Notes: generated by a model from the letters alone, not told the origin. A stretch of DNA of 48,823 nt from Planctomycetota bacterium (GCA_016177925.1 JACOUH010000192.1:1-48823); one strand, 5' to 3'. Numbered from the stretch's first letter, positions 8,643 through 17,684 are shown. Made by a program: numbers and translations.

Positions 8643-10481
8643 ATGCGCCGTTCTCTTCTGCTGGCCGCGCTGGTCGCGCCGCTTGCCGTGTTGAGCCTTC
8701 CCCATCCTCTCAGGGCGGACGTCACCCTTTCGGTGCGAACGCCGATGTCGCCGCCGGCATGGGCGCTGCTTGAGCGGGAGCTGCTCCGGGCCAATGCGGC
8801 GACGTGTCGCGAGTTCTTCGAGCGCTACTTCGATGAGCGCGGCTACCTGCGCTGTGTGGAGCGCTGGGGAGGCGATGACGGCCCCGATGACGCCATCGAG
8901 AACTGCACCGACTGGCCCCTCCTGCACGCCCTCGGTGCCTCCGACACCGTCCTGCGCCTCTACAAGAAGGCGTGGGAGGGCCATCTCCGCCAGTACACCG
9001 CCGCCAGGACCAAGGACGTCCCCTTCGCCCGCGAAGGCATGTACTTCAAGGAGTTTCCCGTCATGTTCGACTGGCTCCATAACTCCGAGGGCCTGACGCC
9101 CTTCAACCTCCAGGGGCTCTCCGATCCCTACGACCGCCTCTTCCGGCAACGCGTCCGCCGCTACGCCGGCTTCTACCTCAACGAAGACGCGGGCGCTCCG
9201 AATTACGACCCCAGGCACAAGATCATCCGCAGCCTGTTCAACGGCAGCCGCGGGCCGCTCCTGCGCAAGGCCACCGCCCTGGACTGGGCCGGCGACCCCA
9301 TCGAGGTGCAGAACCGTTTCCGCCTGGGCCACGCTGAGCGCAGCTACAAGGAGATGCTCGAGCACTTCAAGGACTACAACGACATCATCGGCGACCACCC
9401 GCTCAACCTGCTGACCACTTCCCTGGCCCTCAATGCCTACATGCTCCGCCACGAGGACAAGTACCGGCGCTGGCTGCTGGAGTATGTCGACGCCTGGCGC
9501 CAGCGGATGATTGACAACGGCAACCTCATCCCGACCAACATTGGCCTGGACGGCAAGATCGGCGGCGCCTGTGGCAGCAAGTGGTACGGCGGGGTCTACG
9601 GTTGGGGCTTCAGCGTGCTCATCCCCCAGACCGGGGCGACCGCTCACCGCAACCTGCACGCCAGGGGGTTCATCGGCTTCATGAACGCCTACCTGCTGAC
9701 GGGGGACGACCGCTACCTGGACGTCTGGCGCAAGCAGATTGACACGATCAACGCCCAGAAGAAGGTGATCGACAGCCGGGCGATGTACCCCACGATGTAC
9801 GGCGACAAGGGCTGGTACGCCTGGGTTCCGCAGCCCTACACTCGCAATGCCCGCGAGCTGTACTATCTGTCGATGAGGTCAGGAGACCGTGCCCGCATGG
9901 GGCCGGACCGCTGGGCGGAATACCTGGAGGGCAAGGACGACTCCTATCCCGAGGACGCCCTGCGCGCCGACCTGGAGCGCGTCCGCCGGCGAGTGCAGGG
10001 GATGCGCGCCGACATGACGACCCCAGACACGCGGCTGGCGGACGACCCCTTGCCATTCGGCAAGGCGAACGTGGTCTCGCTGGTCGAGTTGGTCCTGGGC
10101 GGGATTTACCTTGACCGCAACGCGGCGGTCCTGCACTGCCGCCTGCGTTACTTTGACCCGGCGCGGCATCGCGCCGGTCTGCCGGAGGACGTTGCCGCCC
10201 GAGTCGAGAAGCTGACAGCCGATGCCGCGGTCGTGACGCTGGTAAACGTCAGCCAACTCGACGCTCGCACGGTTGTCGTCCAGGCCGGGGGCTATGGCGA
10301 GCACGAGTTCCTGACGGTCCACGCCGGGGACGGCAAGGTGGCGGTCAACGGCACGTCCTTTACCGTGCGTCTCTCCCCCGGCGCCGGGGCTCGCCTGACT
10401 CTCCCGATGCGCCGCTACGTCAACCCGCCGGCGTTTGCCTTCCCCTGGGACCGGAAAGGGGCGTTGGAGCAGGAGAACTGA
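8643..10481 (+). CDS. Secreted protein of unknown function, alpha/alpha-barrel-like
   Basis: The ATG at 8643 follows GAGGA by six bases and begins a good signal peptide (RRSLLLAALVAPLAVLSLP), giving 612 aa. An in-frame ATG-like start at 8595 would bury that peptide. The mature protein is rich in Trp, Tyr and Arg with helical segments such as NLLTTSLALNAYMLRHEDKY and LHARGFIGFMNAYLLTGDDR, a pattern seen in six-hairpin (alpha/alpha) glycosidase-like barrels. The C-terminal 130 residues look like beta sandwich (VVVQAGGYGEHEFLTVHAGD). No catalytic motif is certain, so a carbohydrate-acting role is only a suggestion from fold. It faces the gene at 10635-12566 across a 26-bp hairpin. Confidence 0.8.
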   Translation: MRRSLLLAALVAPLAVLSLPHPLRADVTLSVRTPMSPPAWALLERELLRANAATCREFFERYFDERGYLRCVERWGGDDGPDDAIENCTDWPLLHALGASDTVLRLYKKAWEGHLRQYTAARTKDVPFAREGMYFKEFPVMFDWLHNSEGLTPFNLQGLSDPYDRLFRQRVRRYAGFYLNEDAGAPNYDPRHKIIRSLFNGSRGPLLRKATALDWAGDPIEVQNRFRLGHAERSYKEMLEHFKDYNDIIGDHPLNLLTTSLALNAYMLRHEDKYRRWLLEYVDAWRQRMIDNGNLIPTNIGLDGKIGGACGSKWYGGVYGWGFSVLIPQTGATAHRNLHARGFIGFMNAYLLTGDDRYLDVWRKQIDTINAQKKVIDSRAMYPTMYGDKGWYAWVPQPYTRNARELYYLSMRSGDRARMGPDRWAEYLEGKDDSYPEDALRADLERVRRRVQGMRADMTTPDTRLADDPLPFGKANVVSLVELVLGGIYLDRNAAVLHCRLRYFDPARHRAGLPEDVAARVEKLTADAAVVTLVNVSQLDARTVVVQAGGYGEHEFLTVHAGDGKVAVNGTSFTVRLSPGAGARLTLPMRRYVNPPAFAFPWDRKGALEQEN

Positions 10482-10560
10482 CTTGGTGGTCCTCGCCGGT
10501 TCCTTCGGCCCCGGTTCAGTGAGTCACTCGTTCGAGGGCGGCCAGCCCTCCTGATCGAAA

Positions 10561-10620
10561 AGAACATCCCGTGTGGCCGCTTGCGGTTGCAAAGCCGCAA
10601 GCGGCCACACGGGATGTTCT
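10561..10620. terminator. 26-bp perfect hairpin, probable bidirectional terminator
   Basis: Bases 10561-10586 are the exact reverse complement of 10595-10620, around the eight-base loop TTGCAAAG. It lies between the stop codons of two convergent genes (10481 and 10635), where a terminator working in both directions is expected. There is no clear T tract on either side, so termination is inferred from position. Confidence 0.75.
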
Positions 10621-10634
10621 CTCGTCTCCGCTCC

Positions 10635-12566
10635 TTACTTCAGCGGCACGTTCTTCAGCGTGAAGGGGATGTCGATATTGACACTCTTGCTCCCCTTGAA
10701 GACGAGCTTCGCCGCCTTCTGATCCTTCTGCAGCTGGAACGTCATCTGGTGCTCAGTGGTGAAGCCGCCGCCCGGCAGGCCACGGCCGGAGAAACCCGCA
10801 CTGATGTAAGGAATGACCTTGCCTTTTTCGTCGAGCAGTTCCAGGCCACCGGTGCTGCCGGAGCCGGGGCCGCCTCCGATGATGATGGCACCGCCGCCCC
10901 CAATCTGGATCTGTTGAACCTGGATCTGGACGGGGGCCACCTGGATCGCCGGCTGAGCCTGAACCTGGACCTGGAAGGCGCCCTTGGGCAGGGCTGGAGC
11001 GCGCTTCGCCGGGGCCCGCGCGGGGGCGGGCATAATCCCGCCGCCGTTGAAGCCACCCCAGGCGCCGCCAAAGCCCTGGTTGGCCGGCACGACGTTGGCT
11101 GGCTGCTCAACCTCCAGGCGCAGCGTTAGGTTCTGGTCCTTCTCGTCGACCCCGACGACCTTGATGAAGCCACCCTCCTTGCCCTTGAAGGTCTTGCCGG
11201 AGGCCTTGAGGATGTTGTCGGCGGTGATGTGGACCTCGGGCTCGGCGAGCACCTGGGCGGTGAGGTTGCCCGCCAATTCTCTCAGCGACTTCGACTCCTT
11301 GTCTCCCTTCTTCAGTCGCACTGGCAGGTTCTGGTGCAGCGTGCCGACGCCGGGGAAGAACGCCGGCCGGCCGAAGCCGCCGCCCACGCCCCCGAAGGGA
11401 TTCACCGGACCGCCGGGACCGCCGGGGGCGTCCATCGCCTGTGTCAGCGTCTGGCCCTGGTCGTCAACCGCCTTGTCGATGCGCAGGGCGACCAGGCTCT
11501 GCCAGCGGATCTTCGGCTCGGGAGACACCTTCAGGCCAACCAGGTACTCGCCGACCGCCGCGCCGCCGAACAGCTGCTGAACGTCGCCAGTCGCCTGGAC
11601 ACGGATGGCACCCGTGTAGGAGGTCGGCAGGTCCTTCACCTTGCCGTCTTTCAGAAGGATCTGGCCAGGTTGGCCGGCCGGCTGGAACGGCTGAGGACGC
11701 CTCCATAAACGGACGCCGGGCTGAACCTGGACCGCAGGCGCCGGGACGGCCGGCGGAGGCTGGATGGCGGGAGGTGCCTGGGCGGCCTTCGCCGCTTCCT
11801 TGGCCTTGGCCTGGGCCGCCGCCTTGGCATCGGCTTCCTTCTTCTGGGCAACTTGCGCCGGGACGTTGTCTGCAACGGCGACCGCGAACTCGGCCTTCAA
11901 CTGGGGACCGCGGACGTCCTTTTGAGGGGGAGGCTTCTCGAGCGGGAGTTTCTGGATCGGCTTGATCCGCTGGAACTGGAGCGGTGGCAGTTGCTGGCCC
12001 GGCACGCCGATCCCCCCTCCACCGCCCGGACCGTTCAGCCTCTGCTGGATGAGGTCCGCCGCGCTGGCCTCGACGAGCCCCGCCTTGGCGCAGAACTGGT
12101 CGTACGCTTCCCAGAAGGTCGTGTCGCCGGTGTCGAGCGTGATCGTGCGGTCCTTCAGTTTCTTGTCGGGGTCATGCAGGACGATGTCATAGCCGCTCTG
12201 CTTCTTGAAGTCGGCGATTGCCTCGCTCAGCGGCGTGTTCTTGTACGTCAGGCGAAGGCGTTTCGGCGCCAGGATCTTCGCGGCGAGGGCCTTCTTCTCG
12301 AGCTTGGCGACCAGCTCCTTCGCCCGACGCTGGGCTTCCATGTCCTTGCTCTCTTCCGCCGCCTTGCGCAGGGCGTCGAGCGCGGGCAGGCCGATCTCCT
12401 CGAGGGCTTTCTGGGCCTTCTCCCGCTCCGCGAAGCGGTTGCTGGACAGCTTGGTGATCAGCTTGTTGATCGTGTCGGCATCTGTCTTCTCGGCCGCCTT
12501 GCCTGGCACCGAGAGGGCGATGCCTAAACCTGCCAGTAACGCCAGCCAGGTGCAAAGGAGACGCAT
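10635..12566 (-). CDS. Secreted HEAT-like/STN-like protein with Pro-Ala-Gln-rich linker, function unknown
   Basis: This 643-aa product starts at 12566 (GGAGG ten bases upstream) with a signal peptide (LLCTWLALLAGLGIALSV). Residues 30-95 carry a HEAT-like unit (LSSNRFAEREKAQKALEEIG) also found in other proteins of this window. Residues about 103-165 (LRLTYKNTPLSEAIADFKKQ, TITLDTGDTTFWEAYDQFC) resemble the STN/secretin N-terminal short domain in which a small protein module is tested for partner binding. A low-complexity Ala/Lys/Pro/Gln linker follows, then a region with repeated Val-Gln strands and a Gly-rich C-terminus. It should sit in the periplasm or envelope. The exact role is unknown; a scaffold or binding role is inferred. 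Confidence 0.82.
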   Translation of the reverse strand: MRLLCTWLALLAGLGIALSVPGKAAEKTDADTINKLITKLSSNRFAEREKAQKALEEIGLPALDALRKAAEESKDMEAQRRAKELVAKLEKKALAAKILAPKRLRLTYKNTPLSEAIADFKKQSGYDIVLHDPDKKLKDRTITLDTGDTTFWEAYDQFCAKAGLVEASAADLIQQRLNGPGGGGGIGVPGQQLPPLQFQRIKPIQKLPLEKPPPQKDVRGPQLKAEFAVAVADNVPAQVAQKKEADAKAAAQAKAKEAAKAAQAPPAIQPPPAVPAPAVQVQPGVRLWRRPQPFQPAGQPGQILLKDGKVKDLPTSYTGAIRVQATGDVQQLFGGAAVGEYLVGLKVSPEPKIRWQSLVALRIDKAVDDQGQTLTQAMDAPGGPGGPVNPFGGVGGGFGRPAFFPGVGTLHQNLPVRLKKGDKESKSLRELAGNLTAQVLAEPEVHITADNILKASGKTFKGKEGGFIKVVGVDEKDQNLTLRLEVEQPANVVPANQGFGGAWGGFNGGGIMPAPARAPAKRAPALPKGAFQVQVQAQPAIQVAPVQIQVQQIQIGGGGAIIIGGGPGSGSTGGLELLDEKGKVIPYISAGFSGRGLPGGGFTTEHQMTFQLQKDQKAAKLVFKGSKSVNIDIPFTLKNVPLK

Positions 12567-12884
12567 CGTGACAGAACCTCCCTATCTCATGGATTGACGG
12601 CTATGGCGATTGTATGGTGGTGAGTCGACAATGTCCGCTGTCTGAGCGCTCCACGGACGCTTCTCGCCCTTGAAGAGACGAGCGGGATTCATCCCTGTGA
12701 CGAGAAACCCCGCTCAATAGATTGCGCAGCGGGAAGAAAAGCTTTCAAAAAAGAGAACCGCCCCGGCGCTGCTCCGAATCTGGTTGACGACGCCATCCCG
12801 CCGGAACAGAATACTATCATCCTTCCTCGCCCGGCCCGCCGCGCTCGGACGCTCCCGCCTGCCCGCCTCGTTGAGGTTCGCGAC
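12567..12884. other. Divergent promoter region, no gene seen
   Basis: These 318 bases separate the start of the leftward secreted HEAT-like gene from the start of the rightward PSCyt gene. Short minus-strand frames that enter this stretch continue as antisense shadows of the PSCyt gene and are not supported. The sequence is less GC-rich around 12720-12760, where promoters may lie. I see no RNA gene or clear operator. Confidence 0.5.
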
Positions 12885-15155
12885 ATGCTTCGAGGTCTGC
12901 TCCCCGCTCTGCTCGCCGGATGCTGGCTTGCTGGCCCGTCGGCACATCCGTCGCTTGCCGGCGAGCGTCGCCCCCGCAGCGCCGCCGAGGACTTCTTCGA
13001 GAAGCAGGTGCGTCCGCTGCTGGCGGACAACTGCCAGGAGTGCCACGGCTCGAAGAAGCAGCGTGGTGGACTTCGCCTCGACTCCCGCGCCGCTCTCATG
13101 ACTGGCGGCGATACGGGACCGGCGGTCGTTCCGGGCAAGCCGGACGAGAGCTTGCTCATCAAGGCCGTCCACTATGCCGGCGAGCCGAAGATGCCGCCCA
13201 AGGCCAAGCTCGAGAAGCAGCAGATTGCCGCCCTCGTCGAGTGGGTGCGTCAAGGGGCGCCCTGGCCCGTTCTCCACGGTCGCCCAGCCGTGGCCACATT
13301 GAAGCTGGTCCTTCCGCCCGATCAGCAATCCGCCCTTGCCCCGTTCTCCACGGTCGCCCAGCCGTGGCCACATTCCAGCTGGTCCTTTCGCCCGATCAGC
13401 GACCCCCCCCTGCCGAAGGTCGCCGATGCCGCCTGGCCGCAGACCTCCGTCGACTACTTCATCCTCTCTGCCCTGGAGGCGAAGAAGCTGCGGCCCGTCG
13501 CCGCCGCCGACCGGCGCACGCTGATCCGCCGGGCGACCTTCGACCTGACCGGCCTGCCGCCGGCGCCGGAGGAGATCGAGGCGTTCCTGAAAGACGACAA
13601 GCCCGGCGCCTTCGCCCGCGTCGTTGATCGTCTCCTGTCGTCACCGCACTATGGCGAGCGCTGGGGCCGGCACTGGCTCGACGTCGCCCGCTACGGCGAG
13701 GACCAGGCCCACACTTTCGCCGCTCGCCTGTACCCGCAGGGCTACCGCTACCGCGACTGGGTCGTCAAGGCGTTCAACGACGACATGCCCTATGACCGCT
13801 TCATCAAGGAGCAAATCGCCGCCGACCTGCTGCCCGGGCCGGGCCTTCTTGAGCGCCTGCCGGCTTTGGGCTTCTTTGCCCTCGGCCCTGTCTACTATGG
13901 CGATCCGAAAAAACTCGACCAGTATGACGACCGCATCGACACGCTGTCGCGCGGCTTCCTGGGGCTGACAGTGGCCTGTGCTCGCTGTCACGACCACAAA
14001 TTCGATCCGATCTCGCAGAAGGACTACTACGGTCTCGCCGGCATCGTCGCCAGCACCGACTACGTCGAGGCGCCGCTGGTTCCACCGCAGGTCGTCGAGG
14101 AAGCAAAGAAGAAACTGACGGCCGAGGAGAAGAAGAAAAAGGTCCCGCCGAAGTATCCCTTCGCTCACGCGATCAAGGAAACGAACGCGGTCACTCTGAA
14201 GGTCCACCTGCGCGGCAACCCGCAGACGCTCGGCGAGGAGGCACCGCATCGCTTCCTCGAGGTGCTCGCTCCCGACAGCAAGCCCTTCGGCAAGGGCAGC
14301 GGGCGGCTCGAACTGGCCGAGGCGATCGCCAGCAAGGACAACCCGCTGACGGCGCGCGTCTTCGTCAACCGCGTCTGGCAGCATCACTTCGGCACGGGCC
14401 TCGTGCGGACGGCGAGCAACTTTGGCGCCCTGGGCGAGCGGCCGTCGCACCCCGAGCTGCTCGAGCACCTCGCCACGCGCTTCCTTGCCTCGGGCTGGTC
14501 GATCAAGCAGTTGCACCGCGAGATCCTGCTGTCGGCGACGTATCAGCTGGCGAGCGTGGGGCAGGCTTCCAGCCTGCCTGGCGCGAAGGCAGGCTGGAAG
14601 CCTGCCCCACGGGAGACCGTCGACCCGGAGAACCGGCTGCTCTGGCGCATGAACCGGCGCCGGCTCGAGGTCGAGGCCTGGCGCGACGCCATGCTCGCGG
14701 TCGCCGGCACCCTTGATCGCACCGTAGGCGGGCCATCGACGCGACTCGCCGACCCGAACAACCGGCGACGCACCCTCTACGGCGCCATCAGCCGCCACGA
14801 GCTGGACAACCTGCTGCGCCTGTTCGACTTCCCCGACCCGAACATCACCAGCGGCGAGCGCAGCGTGACGACGGTCCCGTTGCAGCAGCTGTTCGTGCTC
14901 AACAGCGAGTTCATGGTGGGCAACGCCAAGGCCCTCGTCGCCCGGCTCGCCGACGACCCCCACGACGCCGAGCGCATCCGCCGCGCCTTCGTCGTCCTCT
15001 ACGCCCGGCCGCCGACCGCGCAGGAACTGCAGATGGGGCTGGAGTTCCTGTCGGCCGGAACGAATGCCGCGAAGGGCGAGGCAGGTCAGCTGACGCGCTG
15101 GGAGCAGTATGCCCAGGTACTGCTCAGCGCGAACGAGTTCTTGTACGTGGATTGA
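12885..15155 (+). CDS. PSCyt1 / DUF1549 / DUF1553 cytochrome c-like secreted protein
   Basis: The 756-aa protein starts at ATG 12885, after TTGAGG. A signal peptide is followed by a planctomycete cytochrome c domain with heme motif CQECH at residues 50-54 and the typical PGKPDESLL and MPPK segments. DUF1549 comes next ([58 protein letters not shown], and [12 protein letters not shown], a second CxxCH). DUF1553 fills the C-terminal part ([50 protein letters not shown]). Its partner DUF1501 follows 92 bases downstream. This pair is characteristic of planctomycetes; the biochemical role is unknown, with envelope electron transfer or polysaccharide work being suggested. Oddities are a 74-bp tandem duplication at 13267 and an in-frame palindrome insert at 14555. 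Confidence 0.93.
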   Translation: MLRGLLPALLAGCWLAGPSAHPSLAGERRPRSAAEDFFEKQVRPLLADNCQECHGSKKQRGGLRLDSRAALMTGGDTGPAVVPGKPDESLLIKAVHYAGEPKMPPKAKLEKQQIAALVEWVRQGAPWPVLHGRPAVATLKLVLPPDQQSALAPFSTVAQPWPHSSWSFRPISDPPLPKVADAAWPQTSVDYFILSALEAKKLRPVAAADRRTLIRRATFDLTGLPPAPEEIEAFLKDDKPGAFARVVDRLLSSPHYGERWGRHWLDVARYGEDQAHTFAARLYPQGYRYRDWVVKAFNDDMPYDRFIKEQIAADLLPGPGLLERLPALGFFALGPVYYGDPKKLDQYDDRIDTLSRGFLGLTVACARCHDHKFDPISQKDYYGLAGIVASTDYVEAPLVPPQVVEEAKKKLTAEEKKKKVPPKYPFAHAIKETNAVTLKVHLRGNPQTLGEEAPHRFLEVLAPDSKPFGKGSGRLELAEAIASKDNPLTARVFVNRVWQHHFGTGLVRTASNFGALGERPSHPELLEHLATRFLASGWSIKQLHREILLSATYQLASVGQASSLPGAKAGWKPAPRETVDPENRLLWRMNRRRLEVEAWRDAMLAVAGTLDRTVGGPSTRLADPNNRRRTLYGAISRHELDNLLRLFDFPDPNITSGERSVTTVPLQQLFVLNSEFMVGNAKALVARLADDPHDAERIRRAFVVLYARPPTAQELQMGLEFLSAGTNAAKGEAGQLTRWEQYAQVLLSANEFLYVD
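13267..13412 (+). repeat. 74-bp tandem duplication inside the PSCyt gene
   Basis: The segment starting at 13267 (CCGTTCTCCACGGTCGCCCA) recurs from 13341. The first 34 bases are identical and the rest differs by a few substitutions. Each copy contains the inverted repeat CCACGG...CCGTGG. Because 74 is not a multiple of three, the copies are read in different frames (HGRPAVAT against [10 protein letters not shown]), yet the gene stays open. It falls in the linker between the cytochrome and DUF1549 domains. Confidence 0.85.
14555..14611 (+). repeat. 24-bp palindrome inserted in frame in the DUF1553 region
   Basis: Bases 14555-14578 are the reverse complement of 14588-14611 around a nine-base loop. 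In the gene's frame it encodes [18 protein letters not shown] between TYQLAS and RETVDPENR, which are otherwise contiguous conserved DUF1553 sequence. It looks like an interspersed palindromic repeat that entered the coding sequence without breaking the frame. Confidence 0.85.
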
Positions 15156-15164
15156 TACGGTCGG

Positions 15165-15228
15165 GCGAGCGGGGGGTGTGAACCCCCCGGTAGTTCGACG
15201 GACCGGGGGGTTCACACCCCCCGCTCGC
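15165..15228. repeat. 27-bp perfect hairpin between PSCyt and DUF1501 genes
   Basis: Bases 15165-15191 pair perfectly with 15202-15228 around a ten-base loop; the arms contain GGGGGGTGTGAACCCCCC, itself nearly palindromic. It sits inside what should be one operon, so it may be a partial terminator, an mRNA stabiliser or simply an interspersed repeat. Confidence 0.8.
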
Positions 15229-15247
15229 TTGCTGCACCGAGGTTGAC

Positions 15248-16660
15248 ATGATGCAGGCAACCGCTGCCCTTTCCCGCCGCGAGGTCCTTTGCCGCATCGG
15301 CGGCGGCTTCGGCGCCCTCGGCCTGGCGGGCGTCTTCGCCGATGCCGGTCTGCTCTGTGCAGCGCTGCCGAAGGATCGCGCTGTCAACCCGCTGTCGCCG
15401 CGCGCCCCGCACTTCCCGCCACGGGCAAAACGGATCATCTTTCTCTTCATGAATGGCGGGCCGTCACACGTCGACACCTTCGATCCCAAGCCGTCGCTTG
15501 CGAAGTACGCCGGCAAGCCGGTGCCCGACACGATCGAGAAGAAGGTCAACCGCAACCGCGGCAGCAAGCTGATGCCGTCGCCGTTCACGTTCGCGCAGCA
15601 CGGCAAGAGCGGCATCCCCGTCGCGGAGATCTATCCCGAACTCGCCACCTGCGTCGACGACCTGTGCATCCTGCGCTCGATGTGGACCGACAATCCCAAC
15701 CACGAGCCAGGCCTGTTGATGATGAACTCGGGCAACATGCAGCCGATCCGGCCAAGCCTGGGCTCGTGGCTCACCTACGCGCTGGGAAGCGACAACCAGA
15801 ACCTGCCTGGCTACGTCGTGCTCTGCCCCGGCAAGCCGGTCGTCGGCCCGCAACTGTGGAGCAACAGCTTCTTGCCGGGCATCTACCAGGGCACGCACAT
15901 CAACAACCGCAGCATCGACCCCAAGACGATCATTCGCGATGTCAAGAATCGCTACCTCGCCCCGGCCGCGCAGCGCGAGCAACTCGACCTCTTGCAGCGG
16001 ATGAACCGGGCTCACCTCGAGCAGCGCGAGCGCGACGAGCAGCTCGAGGCCCGGATCGCGTCGCTGGAGATGGCGTACCGGATGCAGGGCGAGGCCCAGG
16101 ACGCCTTCGACATCAACAAGGAGTCAGCGGCGACGCGCCAGCTGTACGGTGACGGCGAGTTCGCCAACGCCTGCCTGATCGCCCGCCGCCTCGCCGAGCG
16201 CGGCGTCCGCATGACGCAGATCTACTACGGAAACGGCCAGCCCTGGGACGATCACGGCGACATCAGCAACCACCGCAACCACGCGAAGAAGAGCGACCGG
16301 CCGATCGCGGCGCTCTTGAAGGACCTGAAGTCACGCGGCCTGCTCGACGAGACGCTGGTGCCCTGGGGCGGCGACTTCGGCCGCACGCCGACGTCGCAGG
16401 GAGCGAAGGGCCGCGACCATCACAGCACCGGCTTCACGATGTGGCTGGCCGGCGGCGGCGTCAAGGGGGGCACCATCCACGGCGCCACCGACGAGTTCGG
16501 TATCGCCGCGGTCGAGAACCGCATGCACGTCCACGACCTGCACGCGACGCTCCTGTACCTGATGGGCCTGGACCACGGGAACCTGACGTTCCGCTACAGC
16601 GCCCGCGATTTCCGCCTGACGGACGTCAGCGGCAAGGTCGCGACCGCCATCCTCGCCTGA
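15248..16660 (+). CDS. DUF1501 family exported protein
   Basis: The 470-aa protein starts at ATG 15248, five bases after GAGG. The N-terminus SRREVLCRIGGGFGALGLAG is a Tat-type signal with a twin arginine. The body is a DUF1501 protein of the alkaline phosphatase/sulfatase-like superfamily: RIIFLFMNGGPSHVDTFDPK, NHEPGLLMMNSGNMQPIRPS, GEFANACLIARRLAERGVRM, TLVPWGGDFGRTP, GRDHHSTGFTMWLAGGGVK and the terminal HDLHATLLYLMGLDH. It follows the PSCyt/DUF1553 gene, its near-universal partner in planctomycetes, and probably acts with it outside the cytoplasm. Substrate and reaction are not known. Confidence 0.93.
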   Translation: MMQATAALSRREVLCRIGGGFGALGLAGVFADAGLLCAALPKDRAVNPLSPRAPHFPPRAKRIIFLFMNGGPSHVDTFDPKPSLAKYAGKPVPDTIEKKVNRNRGSKLMPSPFTFAQHGKSGIPVAEIYPELATCVDDLCILRSMWTDNPNHEPGLLMMNSGNMQPIRPSLGSWLTYALGSDNQNLPGYVVLCPGKPVVGPQLWSNSFLPGIYQGTHINNRSIDPKTIIRDVKNRYLAPAAQREQLDLLQRMNRAHLEQRERDEQLEARIASLEMAYRMQGEAQDAFDINKESAATRQLYGDGEFANACLIARRLAERGVRMTQIYYGNGQPWDDHGDISNHRNHAKKSDRPIAALLKDLKSRGLLDETLVPWGGDFGRTPTSQGAKGRDHHSTGFTMWLAGGGVKGGTIHGATDEFGIAAVENRMHVHDLHATLLYLMGLDHGNLTFRYSARDFRLTDVSGKVATAILA

Positions 16661-16759
16661 TCCGACCGCTTCCGCCCTCTTCCTCGCTCGCCGGGAGTCA
16701 GGGCCGACCCGGCCCGCAACGGGCCGTTCCTTGGGACTACCAGGCGCCCCGCAGCGCTG

Positions 16760-16779
16760 GTAAACTGAGGAAGGTTTAC
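16760..16779 (+). promoter_or_regulatory. Inverted repeat before the TA-like pair, possible operator
   Basis: GTAAAC (16760-16765) and GTTTAC (16774-16779) form a 6-bp inverted repeat with an eight-base spacer, directly before the AGGAG ribosome site of the gene at 16794. Toxin-antitoxin operons are usually autoregulated through such sites; function here is inferred. Confidence 0.4.
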
Positions 16780-16793
16780 ACAGGAGCGATGGC

Positions 16794-17162
16794 ATGAACC
16801 ATCTGAATGAAGAACAAAGGATGAGAGCCACTCATCTGATTCACAAACTGCGTAGCTTCCCCGAAGAGCAGCGATCAGCCCGTCTCAAGGAGCTTTTTTC
16901 CCCGGGCGATGATCCGATCGTGGTCAATTTCGTCTCCGACTACGTCGCCCAGGGGATGTCGTTGGATTGGAGAGCATTGGAGAGGGACCCCGGCCAAGCT
17001 CTGCTAACCCCCGAACTCAGGCAATGGGCGCTGGACCAGTTGGACGAGGAACGGATAGCCTCCCAGCTTAAAGAGCTGCGGGAAGGCGACGGTCAGGAAC
17101 TCGGCGCCTTCATCAAGGACCTCGAGGAGACGGCGGAGTCCCATGAGCGCCCCGGAACCTAG
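16794..17162 (+). CDS. Small acidic protein, putative antitoxin partner of the RelE/ParE-like gene
   Basis: This 122-aa protein starts at ATG 16794, seven bases after AGGAG. It is helical and strongly charged, with no signal peptide or membrane segment: EEQRMRATHLIHKLRSFPEE, DDPIVVNFVSDYVAQGMSLD and LGAFIKDLEETAESHER. I do not recognise a DNA-binding fold of the classical antitoxins. Its last 20 bases overlap the start of the toxin-like gene, which makes translational coupling and a shared function likely. The inverted repeat at 16760 may be its target. Antitoxin status is inferred purely from the neighbour, the overlap and the acidity. Confidence 0.7.
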   Translation: MNHLNEEQRMRATHLIHKLRSFPEEQRSARLKELFSPGDDPIVVNFVSDYVAQGMSLDWRALERDPGQALLTPELRQWALDQLDEERIASQLKELREGDGQELGAFIKDLEETAESHERPGT

Positions 17163-17463
17163 CCCAGTTCCCTACCGGGTCGTCTACTCCGGTCTGGTCC
17201 GCAACAGTCTGCGGAACCTGGTCGTCCGGGCCGCCGCACGCAGCAGGTCGTCGGAAGTCCTCGCCGCCGCTCGGGAGATCGATCGCCGCCTCAAGATTTA
17301 CCCGCAGTTCGGCGAGACGCTGCGTGACCTGCACACCGTCGGCGAGACGGTCTGGCACGCGGCCGTCCCACCACTGCACGTCTTCTACATCATCGACGAC
17401 CCTAACCGCGCCGTGTTCGTCGTCGAACCCTTCGAGTTCCTCCCCCACTCGGGCCTTTCCTGA
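17143..17463 (+). CDS. RelE/ParE-superfamily toxin-like protein
   Basis: The 106-aa product has the compact beta-alpha-alpha-beta-beta-beta layout of RelE/ParE toxins: YRVVYSGLVRNSLRNLV, a helical stretch EVLAAAREIDRRLKIYPQFG, then WHAAVPPLHVFYIIDDPN and RAVFVVEPFEFLP. In that superfamily RelE members cut ribosome-bound mRNA and ParE members poison gyrase; the sequence does not let me choose. The start ATG at 17143 overlaps the end of the partner gene and has GGAG just upstream. The first dozen residues (APEPSPVP) are a non-conserved lead. Confidence 0.75.
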   Translation: MSAPEPSPVPYRVVYSGLVRNSLRNLVVRAAARSRSSEVLAAAREIDRRLKIYPQFGETLRDLHTVGETVWHAAVPPLHVFYIIDDPNRAVFVVEPFEFLPHSGLS

Positions 17464-17684
17464 TAGGCTGTCTCACAACCCCATGACGAGCCACCCGTCG
17501 CAATCCCCTTTCTCCGTGCGGATTTCGTTCGGACGGTGCCTCGTCTTGATAGGGAGGTCGCTGGACGAATGACCGGCAGACACGAGGGATGTCTGGCGAG
17601 CAAGGGCAAAATGTGGTATGACGCAGGCGGGGATTTCTTCCGCTCGCCGGACCGCGAGGCAAAAGGACCCAACACGGATAGCCC

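Noticed and set aside
13641..15260. 539-aa minus-strand frame opposite the PSCyt gene
   Set aside because: Antisense to conserved DUF1549/DUF1553 sequence and rich in Arg/Gly/Ala as expected of a shadow.
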